Of a stretch of 64,000 nt of DNA, positions 24,857-32,047 are shown piece after piece; position 1 is the first letter of the stretch, and every line of letters begins with the position of its first letter. The stretch spans positions 3,792,501 through 3,856,500 of the forward strand of contig NZ_CP109017.1 in NCBI RefSeq assembly GCF_036226765.1, in the 5' to 3' direction. A model generated the notes under the pieces. The model saw only the letters and a list, made by a program, of their open reading frames with translations, ran no database searches and was not told the DNA's origin. A program made the position numbers and the translations under genes. This DNA is from Streptomyces sp. NBC_00670 (lineage in GTDB: Bacteria > Actinomycetota > Actinomycetes > Streptomycetales > Streptomycetaceae).

Positions 24857-25765
24857 TCAGACGTGGGCCCGGGTCGGCGGGTCCGCCGGGACCGGCACCG
24901 GCGTCGCCGGTGGCTGCCCGCGGCGTGCGTACCGGCCCGTGAGCCAGGCCGCGGCGGCGACGGCGAGACCGGTAGTGAGCAGGGCCCAGGAGACCGTGCG
25001 CAGGGTGTCGGTGAGCGCGTCGTAGACCGCGCCCGCGGCCGGCTGCGAGACGTCGTCCGGCAGCCCGGAGAGGGTCAGCACCCGGCCGACGAGGACGGCG
25101 AGCGCCAGCAGCGCGGCGCCGAGCGCGGTGCCGAGCCCGACGGCGATCACCGCGCGGCGCCGGGACACCGCGACGACGATGCCCGCGACGGCGCACACCA
25201 GCGTGGCCAGCGGCAGCCAGAAACCGGCGAATTCGAGCACGTGGAACCCCTTCCGGAACAGGGTCAGACGGTCGGCGGGGAGCAGGGTGATACGGGTGTG
25301 TTCGACGGGGATGCGCTCCGCGAACGGCACGTGGTCGTCGACCAGTTGCTCCTTCAACTGCCGGGTCGCGGGGGCGAGGTCGAGGGTGACGGGGACGTCC
25401 CGGTCCCCGTCGCCGCGCAGGGCGTCAAGCACGGCGTCGTGGGCGGCGAGGTTGGCGGTGCCCCAGGCGGAGCGGAACGCCTCGGTGCCGGTGAAGGAGA
25501 CGACGGCGTCGTGCACGTAGGCGTGCACGGGGGCGCGCAGCGGGGGTCCCACGTCGATCTCCCGCATGATGTCGTCCGTGACGGCCGCGGCGATGGCGTC
25601 GCGCACCTCGGTGTCGGTGGCCAGCGGCGCGGTGGTGGCGGCGTAGCGGGCGGTGTCCCCGATGCCGTGGGTGGCCCAGACCGCGAGGACGGACAGCGGG
25701 ACGAGCAGGCAGGCGATGACGAGGAGGAGGGCGGCGATCGGGGGACGGGCGGAACTCCGGGACAC
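24857..25765 (-). CDS. Membrane protein with one N-terminal and three C-terminal helices
   Basis: The 302-residue product has helix 1 at about 10-30, an extracytoplasmic domain at about 31-175 with many charged residues, then helices at about 177-200, 205-229 and 257-276. A basic cytoplasmic loop (SRRRA) and a proline-rich tail complete it. The extracytoplasmic part begins with a pattern (TARYAATTAPLATDTEVRDAI) common to a group of uncharacterised actinobacterial membrane proteins. I do not recognise a function. Confidence 0.78.
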   Translation of the reverse strand: MSRSSARPPIAALLLVIACLLVPLSVLAVWATHGIGDTARYAATTAPLATDTEVRDAIAAAVTDDIMREIDVGPPLRAPVHAYVHDAVVSFTGTEAFRSAWGTANLAAHDAVLDALRGDGDRDVPVTLDLAPATRQLKEQLVDDHVPFAERIPVEHTRITLLPADRLTLFRKGFHVLEFAGFWLPLATLVCAVAGIVVAVSRRRAVIAVGLGTALGAALLALAVLVGRVLTLSGLPDDVSQPAAGAVYDALTDTLRTVSWALLTTGLAVAAAAWLTGRYARRGQPPATPVPVPADPPTRAHV

Positions 25766-25946
25766 GGGTCAAGCGAAGCGGAGCGGCGGGCCGGGGGCGA
25801 GCGGGAATGGGCTGATCGGGGTGGGCCGACTGCGGCCCCGGCATCGGATGTTCGCGCCCCCGACGCCCCCGCCGGGGCCCCCAGCGGGTTACCGTGCTGG
25901 ACGGACGTACGCGCACCTGCGTGACCGACGCATACGGAAGGATCCG

Positions 25947-25999
25947 GATGCGTTCAGGTGCGTCGGGTGCGTTCAGATGCGTTCGATGCATTCGATGGG
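25947..25999 (+). repeat. Phased 9-base repeats in the leader of the 26010 gene
   Basis: A run of near-identical 9-mers of form GTGCGTTCG or GATGCGTTC follows a first 11-base unit and ends just before the ribosome site GGGGGAGGG. A similar triplet of 9-mers lies at 47021-47047. They may be protein-binding or slippage-generated sequence; no function is evident. Confidence 0.6.
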
Positions 26000-26009
26000 G
26001 GAGGGAACG

Positions 26010-27245
26010 ATGCCCGGAACCGTGCTGCTCCTCGCGGCCTCACCGGCGGGCAAGGGGCGCCTCGTGGACGCGGCCTCCGTGCTCCCCGTCCTCGCGGCGG
26101 TCGCCCCGGCGGTGCTGTCCGGCACGGAGACCGCCAATGTCGTCGAGCTCGCCGACCCGCTGGAACCGCAGGCCGTGCTGACCCGGCTGCGGGCCGCCGC
26201 CGCCGCGCCCGCGCCGCTCACCGTCTTCCTCACCGGCCAGCTCCAGCTCGACCGGCGCCAGCACCTTCCGCACGTGGCGCTGGCCCGCTCCACGCCGGCG
26301 ACCGTGCGCTACACCGGCTTCCCCTGGCAGTGGATCACCGAGGAGCTGCGGCTGCGGCCGCCGGGCGCCACGTCGCTCGTCGTCGACCTGCACGCCGACC
26401 CGGAGACCTGGCAGCACCTCGCCGCCCGGCCGCTCACCGCCGGGCCGGGCGTGAGCCTGTACGGGCGCCTGGCGCCGCCCCCGCCGCGCCGGTCGGTCGC
26501 GGCGCCGACGTACATGAAGGCGGTCGCCACGCTGCTGCGCAGCGGCCACCGGCCGCCGCTCCCCCAGCTCCACCAGCAGGCGCTGGCGCGGCTGGCGGAG
26601 GAGACGGGGGCGTACGGGGACGTCGTCCTGACGTGGGACGCGGGGGCGGGCGCCGGGGCGGCGGTGCCGGCACCGGTCGCGGCTCCGGTGCCCGTGCCGA
26701 GGCCGGCACCGGGTGCGGAGGCGGTGCCGGCGCCTGTGCCCGGGGCCGCGCCCGCCGTGCCCGAACCGGTGCCCGCGCCGGCGGAGCCCGATCCGCACGC
26801 CGCCCTCACCGCCGCCGTCCAGGCCGAACGGCACGAGGAGGCGGAGGCGCTGGCCGCGCGGTACGAGGAGGAGGCGCTGAGCGCGCACGGGCCCGCCTCC
26901 GAGGAGGCGTTGCACTGGTCCGAGGTACGGGCGGACCTCGCGATGTTCGCGGGGGACCCGGTGCGCAGCTGCCGTACCTGGCTCGCGGTGGCCACGACCC
27001 GGCTGTGGGCCCGGCAGGCGCCGGACGCGGTGGCGGTCGAGAACGCGGTGGATCACGCCCACCATCAGTGGGCGCGGATCGAGGACGTGGAGCACTCCCG
27101 CGAACTCGGGGCGCAGCTGGCCGAGTTGCGCGAGCGGGTTCCGGGGCGGCGTGAGGGTGCGCTCGCGCACGTACGGGAGCGACTCAAGCAACTCGACGGG
27201 GTGGACCCGACGAGCGGCGAGCCGTCGGTACAGCACGTTTCCTAG
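26010..27245 (+). CDS. Orphan protein: possible inactive caspase-fold domain, Pro/Ala linker, helical C-terminus
   Basis: The ATG at 26010 (MPGTVLLLAASPAGKG) is preceded by GGGGGAGGG and gives 411 residues. Residues 1-195 look alpha/beta, with strand-rich segments LLLAASPAGKGRLVDA, LTVFLTGQLQLDRRQHLPHVAL and TSLVVDLHADPETW. Their spacing recalls a caspase fold in which the catalytic His and Cys positions are lost (FLTGQ for YFAGHG, VDLHAD for LDCCFA). That reading is speculative. A Pro/Ala/Val-rich linker (about 210-260) leads to a helical, TPR-like C-terminus (HAALTAAVQAERHEEAEALAARYEEEAL). It lies just upstream of, and on the same strand as, the EACC1-caspase operon, separated by a dispersed repeat. 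I do not recognise the family with certainty. Confidence 0.7.
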   Translation: MPGTVLLLAASPAGKGRLVDAASVLPVLAAVAPAVLSGTETANVVELADPLEPQAVLTRLRAAAAAPAPLTVFLTGQLQLDRRQHLPHVALARSTPATVRYTGFPWQWITEELRLRPPGATSLVVDLHADPETWQHLAARPLTAGPGVSLYGRLAPPPPRRSVAAPTYMKAVATLLRSGHRPPLPQLHQQALARLAEETGAYGDVVLTWDAGAGAGAAVPAPVAAPVPVPRPAPGAEAVPAPVPGAAPAVPEPVPAPAEPDPHAALTAAVQAERHEEAEALAARYEEEALSAHGPASEEALHWSEVRADLAMFAGDPVRSCRTWLAVATTRLWARQAPDAVAVENAVDHAHHQWARIEDVEHSRELGAQLAELRERVPGRREGALAHVRERLKQLDGVDPTSGEPSVQHVS

Positions 27246-27313
27246 CTGCGGGTGCGTCGTGGCTTGTCGCGCTCACGCGGCGGAGCCGCACATCGACACA
27301 GCCCCGCGCCCCT
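27246..27313 (+). repeat. Dispersed intergenic repeat, copy 1
   Basis: These 68 bases beginning CTGCGGGTGCGTCGTGGCTT match 41247-41313 almost base for base. Between the two copies I see a handful of substitutions and one small indel. Both copies lie between genes and end in GCCCCGCGCCCCT, the start of a stem-loop. This resembles widespread Streptomyces intergenic repeats of unknown role. The 233-base gap 27246-27478 holds this repeat and the hairpin at 27302-27354 but no gene. Confidence 0.8.
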
Positions 27314-27354
27314 GAAAGATCGGGGGCCGGCCCCAGTCTTTCAGGGGCGCGGGG
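27302..27354. terminator. Long stem-loop after the 26010 gene
   Basis: An 18-base perfect inverted repeat (arms 27302-27319 and 27337-27354, beginning CCCCGCGCCCCTGAAAGA) encloses a second palindrome (GGGGCCGGCCCC, 27323-27334). It overlaps the dispersed repeat and lies 56 bases past the stop codon. It probably ends transcription before the EACC1-caspase operon, although no T-run follows. Confidence 0.7.
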
Positions 27355-27478
27355 AACCGCGCGAAACGGGGCGAAGCCCCGTGCCGGGTGGAGCGTCGCG
27401 GCCGAGAAACTCCTCAATGGGGTCGGAAGGGGCGAAGCCCCTCCCGTCTCGTACCCCCTGGTGCCATGATGGGGAGTC

Positions 27479-27850
27479 ATGGCTGAGGGGGATGGCGTGG
27501 CCGACCAGGGGATCCGTGTCCGACTGTCCGGCACCGCCGACGACAGCGACATCGACGCACTGAAGAGCTGGCTGGAACGCGAACAGCCACTGGAGGCGCT
27601 GGTACGCGAGGGCAGGCTGCTCATCCAGATGCGCTCGGACACCACCGCGACCGTCGAACGTGGCAGCCCCATGGGCCTCGGCATGGAGATCTTCCTCGCG
27701 TTCGTCGGCGGCGCCTCCGGCGAACTGATCCGCCGGGTCACGGTCACCGTCGAACGGGCGTTCAGCGCCTGGCAGGAGAACCGCCGCGACGTCGAACGCG
27801 GCGATCCCCCCGACGGCCGGGTCGACGCGGTGACCCCCGACGAGGGGTAG
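27479..27850 (+). CDS. EACC1-like small protein, partner of the adjacent caspase
   Basis: The 123-residue product (ATG at 27479) could instead start at an in-frame GTG at 27497, which has a better-placed GAGGGGG. An N-terminal strand (GIRVRLSG), an acidic helix (DDSDIDALKSWLEREQPL) and a central hydrophobic segment (MGLGMEIFLAFVGGASGELI, about residues 64-83) precede a basic amphipathic helix. This order matches my recollection of effector-associated constant component 1 (EACC1), a small protein encoded beside caspase or trypsin effectors in actinobacterial conflict systems. Its stop is only four bases before the caspase start, so the two are surely co-translated. EACC1 assignment is by pattern, not by search. 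Confidence 0.65.
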   Translation: MAEGDGVADQGIRVRLSGTADDSDIDALKSWLEREQPLEALVREGRLLIQMRSDTTATVERGSPMGLGMEIFLAFVGGASGELIRRVTVTVERAFSAWQENRRDVERGDPPDGRVDAVTPDEG

Positions 27851-27854
27851 CCCC

Positions 27855-30641
27855 GTGGACCCCTTCGACCCGCGCGGACACGCCAACCGCGCGCTGCTGG
27901 TCGGCGTGTCCGCGTACAAGTACACGAAGCCGCAGCCCGACGGCGTGCCCGGCCATCTCCCGGCCGTGGAGCACAACGTGGCGCGGCTGCGGGACGTGCT
28001 GCGCCGGGGCGGGGTGTTCGCGGACGGGGAGATCACCGTCGCGCGCTCGCCCTCGCAGGAGCGCTTCGGGCACGCGCTGCGCACGGCGGTACGGGACGCC
28101 GAGGGGCTGCTGCTGTTCTACTTCGCCGGGCACGGGGCGATCCCGAGCGCGGGCAACGAGCTGTTCCTGCAACTGCGCAACGCCCGCGTGGTCGCGGGCG
28201 AGCACGCGGTGTTCCCGGGCGCGGACGCGTTCAGCAGCGTGCTGACGGAGCTCGCGACGAGCCGGGCGCGGCACGTGGTCGTGATCCTGGACTGCTGCTT
28301 CGCGGGCAACGCGGCCCGGGTGTGGGAGACGCTGCCGGACAAGTGGCGGATCTCGCTGCTGATGAGCGTGCAGGCCAACCACCGCATCGACGCGGGCCCG
28401 GACACGACGCCGACCCCGTTCACCGAGCAGCTGGTCCACCTGCTCGGCAGCGGCGACCCGATGGCCTTCCAGGACCTGTGGGAGCCGCTGCACAGCCATC
28501 TGCGCGCCCACCACCGCACGCTCCGCGAGGAGCCCTGGGCCCCGCAGAGCAGGACGGCGGGCGAGGAGGACGTGCTGCTGGTGGCGGGGTCCGAACCGGG
28601 CCCGTCGGTACCGCTCACGGGCGCACCGAACCGGAACACCACCGGCACCCACACCGGCCCCAGCTCCGATCCCGACCCCAGCCCTGGCACCGACCCCACC
28701 CCCAAGCCACTCCTCCCCGCTCCCCGGCCGCCCGCCCGCGAGCCGTTCCTGCGGCGTCTGGGCACCGCCCTGCTGCGGACCGGCCAGGTGACCCTCGCCC
28801 TGACCGGCCTGGGCAGGGGCCTGCGGGACCTCGACGGGGGCTCGCGGCAGGACCCGGGAGGCTCCTTACGGGAGCCGGCCCCGGGCGGCGCCTCCCGGGG
28901 CCCGGCTCCGGACCGCCCCGGCCCCCACCCCCACCGCACCCGCCGCCGCGCCGCCGTCCTCTCCCTGGCGCTCGCCGTCCTCGCCACCTCCCTCGGCGGC
29001 TACGCCCTCTTCGGCCCCGGCGGCGACCCCTCCTGCGGCCCACCCCTGGAACTGCGCGTGCTGACCGACCCCGACCTCGAACACTCCGTGCGGGACGCGG
29101 CCGACGCCTACCTCACCTCCGACGCCAACACCGGCTCCGACGGCTGCCGGCGCACCGGGATCACCGTCTACAGCGCGGGCGCCGCCGACGTCGTCACCGC
29201 GCTGCGGCAGCGCACCGAGGACTGGCGGGACCCGCGCGACGAGGACACCAACCCGCAGCGGGACGTCGGCGCGCAGCCGGACGTGTGGATCCCCGCCTCC
29301 CGCGCCGACGTCGCCCGCGTCACCGCCGAGCGGGACACCGACTCGTACGCCGCCGTCCTGCGCACCCTCGGCACGCTCGCCCACTCCCCGCTCGTCCTCG
29401 CCGTCCCCGACCGGCTCGCCGCCCCCGCGGGCGACCGGTCCGGCCGTACCCTCGCCGCCCTCCTGACCGCCCTCACCGACCGCGACCGGGACGCCGAGGT
29501 GCGCCGCCCCGACCCGGAGTTCACCGACGCGGCACTGCTCTCCACGATCGGTCTGTACGGCCCGTCGGGGGACGGCGTCGCCGCCGGGGAGCAGCGCGTC
29601 GCCCAGGCGGGCCCGCCCTCGTCCACCGCCGTCGACCTGCTGTGCGCGCTGCCCGAGAGCGGCGCCGTCGACCGCCGTACCACCGCGCTCGTCCCCGAGT
29701 TCCTGCTGCGCAGCGGCGTCGGCTGCGCGCACACCACGCGGGTGGCGCGCACGGCCGAGTACCCCTCGGACGTCCCCGGCGTCGAGCCCGCCTTCGTGCA
29801 TGTCCACTGGGACGACGCCGACCGCGACGAACCGCGCCGCACCGGGGCGGTCGAGGACTTCTACCACTGGCTGAAGGAACCGGACGGCGGGCAGCGGGTG
29901 CTCGGCGCCGCCGGGTTCCGCGCCGCGGCCGGCGGCCACGCGCTGCTCGACGAGGGCCGGACCGCGCACGGCGTGCTGCGCGAGCCCGGGGCGCTGCCCG
30001 GCGGGGCGGACCGGGAGCCGATGGAGTCCGCGCTCGCCTCCTACCGCGGCGCGCACGGCCCCGGCCGGGTGCTGTTCCTGCTGGACAGCTCCGGTTCCAT
30101 GGGCGGGCAGTGGCAGGGCCCGAGCGGCGGCCCCGGGATACTGAAACAGTCCCTCGGCGGTCTCGGCGACCAGGACGAGTACGGGGTGTGGGGGGTCGCC
30201 TCCGAACCCGGCGCGAAGAAGCCGTACCGGCTGCTGCTCTCCTTCGGCCCGCACCGGCGCGCCGCGGCGGAACGCACCCTCGACCGCGAGGCCGCCGTGC
30301 GCGACGCGGAGTCCGACCCGTACGCCGCGCTGCGCGCCGCGCTCGACGACATGACGGGCCGCGGCACCGACGACGACCGGCCCGAGCTGATCGTCTATCT
30401 CACCGACGACGAGGACGACGACCGGCTCACCGGCGCCCGCCTCGACACGCTGCTCGACAAGGCGCGCACGGCCGCGATCCCGGTGGTGATGGTGTCGCTG
30501 ACGAACGGCGGCTGCGCCCCCGCGCGCCCCGACGCCCGGATCTCCGAGGCGAGCGGCGGCCGCTGCCTGGACGCCGGCGGGGACGTCGGCGCGGGTCTGA
30601 AGGACGAGGTCGCGCGGACGGGAACGGGGGAGGACGGATGA
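27855..30641 (+). CDS. Transmembrane caspase: cytosolic protease, extracellular solute-binding-like and vWA region
   Basis: The 928-residue protein starts at a GTG with GAGGGG upstream. Residues about 8-260 are a caspase/C14 domain with H93 (LFYFAGHGAIP) and C148 (VVVILDCCFAGN). After a basic Pro/Gly-rich linker comes one membrane helix (about 364-387), next to RTRRR, which places the caspase inside. The outside part (about 393-720) resembles a periplasmic solute-binding fold: VLTDPDLEHSVRDAADAYL, DVWIPASRADVARV, LVLAVPDRLA and WLKEPDGGQRVLGAAGFR. It ends in a vWA domain with MIDAS LLDSSGSMGG (about residue 742) and VYLTDDEDDD. Codon 338 is TTA (bldA type). The layout suggests an outside ligand signal gating an inside protease. 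That is inference. Confidence 0.85.
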   Translation: MDPFDPRGHANRALLVGVSAYKYTKPQPDGVPGHLPAVEHNVARLRDVLRRGGVFADGEITVARSPSQERFGHALRTAVRDAEGLLLFYFAGHGAIPSAGNELFLQLRNARVVAGEHAVFPGADAFSSVLTELATSRARHVVVILDCCFAGNAARVWETLPDKWRISLLMSVQANHRIDAGPDTTPTPFTEQLVHLLGSGDPMAFQDLWEPLHSHLRAHHRTLREEPWAPQSRTAGEEDVLLVAGSEPGPSVPLTGAPNRNTTGTHTGPSSDPDPSPGTDPTPKPLLPAPRPPAREPFLRRLGTALLRTGQVTLALTGLGRGLRDLDGGSRQDPGGSLREPAPGGASRGPAPDRPGPHPHRTRRRAAVLSLALAVLATSLGGYALFGPGGDPSCGPPLELRVLTDPDLEHSVRDAADAYLTSDANTGSDGCRRTGITVYSAGAADVVTALRQRTEDWRDPRDEDTNPQRDVGAQPDVWIPASRADVARVTAERDTDSYAAVLRTLGTLAHSPLVLAVPDRLAAPAGDRSGRTLAALLTALTDRDRDAEVRRPDPEFTDAALLSTIGLYGPSGDGVAAGEQRVAQAGPPSSTAVDLLCALPESGAVDRRTTALVPEFLLRSGVGCAHTTRVARTAEYPSDVPGVEPAFVHVHWDDADRDEPRRTGAVEDFYHWLKEPDGGQRVLGAAGFRAAAGGHALLDEGRTAHGVLREPGALPGGADREPMESALASYRGAHGPGRVLFLLDSSGSMGGQWQGPSGGPGILKQSLGGLGDQDEYGVWGVASEPGAKKPYRLLLSFGPHRRAAAERTLDREAAVRDAESDPYAALRAALDDMTGRGTDDDRPELIVYLTDDEDDDRLTGARLDTLLDKARTAAIPVVMVSLTNGGCAPARPDARISEASGGRCLDAGGDVGAGLKDEVARTGTGEDG

Positions 30642-32035
30642 CGGGAGCGTGTACACGCAAGGCGGCCGCCCTTGTGGCGCTGCTCCTTCTCGGCGTCCTC
30701 GCCGGCTGCACCGGCGGGGGCGGGCCCGGTCCCGAGACCGCGGGCGCCACCGCGCACGACGAGCCCGGCGACATCGTCGTGGCCAGCGGCCGGGACGTGA
30801 CCGGCAGGGACGGCGTCCGGCAGCAGCTCATCGAGGCCTGGAACCGCGTCCACCAGGACGACGGCTTCCGCGCCCGGCTCGTCGAACTCCCCGGCTCCGC
30901 CGACGCGCAGCGCAGCCAGCTGCTCGGGGCGCTGCAGTCGGGCAGCGCCCAGTACGACGTCGTCAACCTGGACGTGACGTGGGTACCGGAGTTCGCCGCC
31001 GCGCGGCTGATCCGGCCGCTGCCCGAGGACATGATCGAGAAGGATGTCGTCCCGTCGGTGGCGGGCACCGCCCGCTGGGCCGGGAAGGTGTACGCGGTGC
31101 CGTTCAACAGCGACGTCGGTCTGCTGTACTACCGCCGCGACTATCTGCGCGCGGCCAACGTGCAGCGGCGCGACCTGGACCACCGGCATCTGTCCTGGGA
31201 GCAGTTGCAGGGTCTCGTCCGGACTGTCGGCAAGAAGCCGCCCAAGGGCTACGAGAAGGGCTGGACGACGCAGCTGGACGACTACGAGGGCCTTACGGTG
31301 AACGCGCTGGAGGCGTTCGCCAGCGCCACGAAGGACTTCTCCCTCACGGACGGCGGAGGCCGGTACGACGGCACCGTGGACGAACTGACCGCCGGGATCG
31401 TCGAACTGGGCAAGCGCACCGACGAGCTGTACACGCTCGGGAACGCCGTCCGCTCCCGCGAGGACACCTCGCTCGCCGACTTCGCGGCGGGCCGCACCGC
31501 GTTCCTGCGCCACTGGCCGTACGTCTACCGCACGCTCCACCAGACGTTCGACGCCGACCAGGTGGGCGTCACCCGGCTGCCCGGCCACGCGGTGCTGGGT
31601 GGGCAGGACCTGGCCGTGACGGCGTCCTCGCCGCGGGCCCGCATGGCGCGGGAGCTGGTCGCGTTCCTCACCAGCGAGGAGAGCGAACGCTGCCTGCTGG
31701 ACGCGGGATTCGCGGCGACGCGCGAGTCGGCGTACACCGACGACGACGTCACCTGCCGCCTCGCCGACGCAGGCGGCGCCACGCCCACCCCGTCCCCGAC
31801 CGGCGAGGGCGCCGACCGCATGCCCCGCGACCGCGCCGGCCGCCCCGCCTACGCCCGCGACACGCTCCTGCCCGCCCTGAAGAGCGCGGTACAACGCCCC
31901 CGCACCCCTCTGTACGGCGCCTTCACCCAGACGTTCACCAAGGAGCTCGGCCCCCTGTTCGGCGACTCCCCGCCGAGCGACGCGACCCTGGCCCACCGCC
32001 TGGACGCGGCGCTGCGCGAGGCGTTGGGGGACTGA
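30638..32035 (+). CDS. ABC-type solute-binding lipoprotein without a transporter
   Basis: The ATG overlaps the caspase stop by four bases (ATGA) and has GGGGGAGGAC upstream; the product has 465 residues. The signal peptide ends in lipobox LAGC with lipidated C24. The mature protein is a family-1-like (sugar or oligosaccharide type) solute-binding protein: DIVVASGRDVTGRDGVRQQLIEAWNRVH, SAQYDVVNLDVTWVPEFAA, WAGKVYAVPFNSDVGLLYYRRD and AFLRHWPYVY. No permease or ATPase of a sugar transporter is nearby. Translational coupling to the caspase, whose outer part has the same kind of fold, suggests a receptor role: presenting ligand to, or co-binding with, the caspase ectodomain. Confidence 0.88.
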   Translation: MTGACTRKAAALVALLLLGVLAGCTGGGGPGPETAGATAHDEPGDIVVASGRDVTGRDGVRQQLIEAWNRVHQDDGFRARLVELPGSADAQRSQLLGALQSGSAQYDVVNLDVTWVPEFAAARLIRPLPEDMIEKDVVPSVAGTARWAGKVYAVPFNSDVGLLYYRRDYLRAANVQRRDLDHRHLSWEQLQGLVRTVGKKPPKGYEKGWTTQLDDYEGLTVNALEAFASATKDFSLTDGGGRYDGTVDELTAGIVELGKRTDELYTLGNAVRSREDTSLADFAAGRTAFLRHWPYVYRTLHQTFDADQVGVTRLPGHAVLGGQDLAVTASSPRARMARELVAFLTSEESERCLLDAGFAATRESAYTDDDVTCRLADAGGATPTPSPTGEGADRMPRDRAGRPAYARDTLLPALKSAVQRPRTPLYGAFTQTFTKELGPLFGDSPPSDATLAHRLDAALREALGD

Positions 32036-32047
32036 GGGGGCCGTCCG

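Noticed and set aside
24047..25924. 625-codon plus-strand frame over the hydrolase and membrane-protein genes
   Set aside because: Gly/Val/Arg-rich shadow antisense to two genes with clear motifs and membrane helices.
30395..31996. 533-codon minus-strand frame over the solute-binding lipoprotein
   Set aside because: Antisense to a gene with lipobox and binding-protein motifs that is coupled to the caspase gene.
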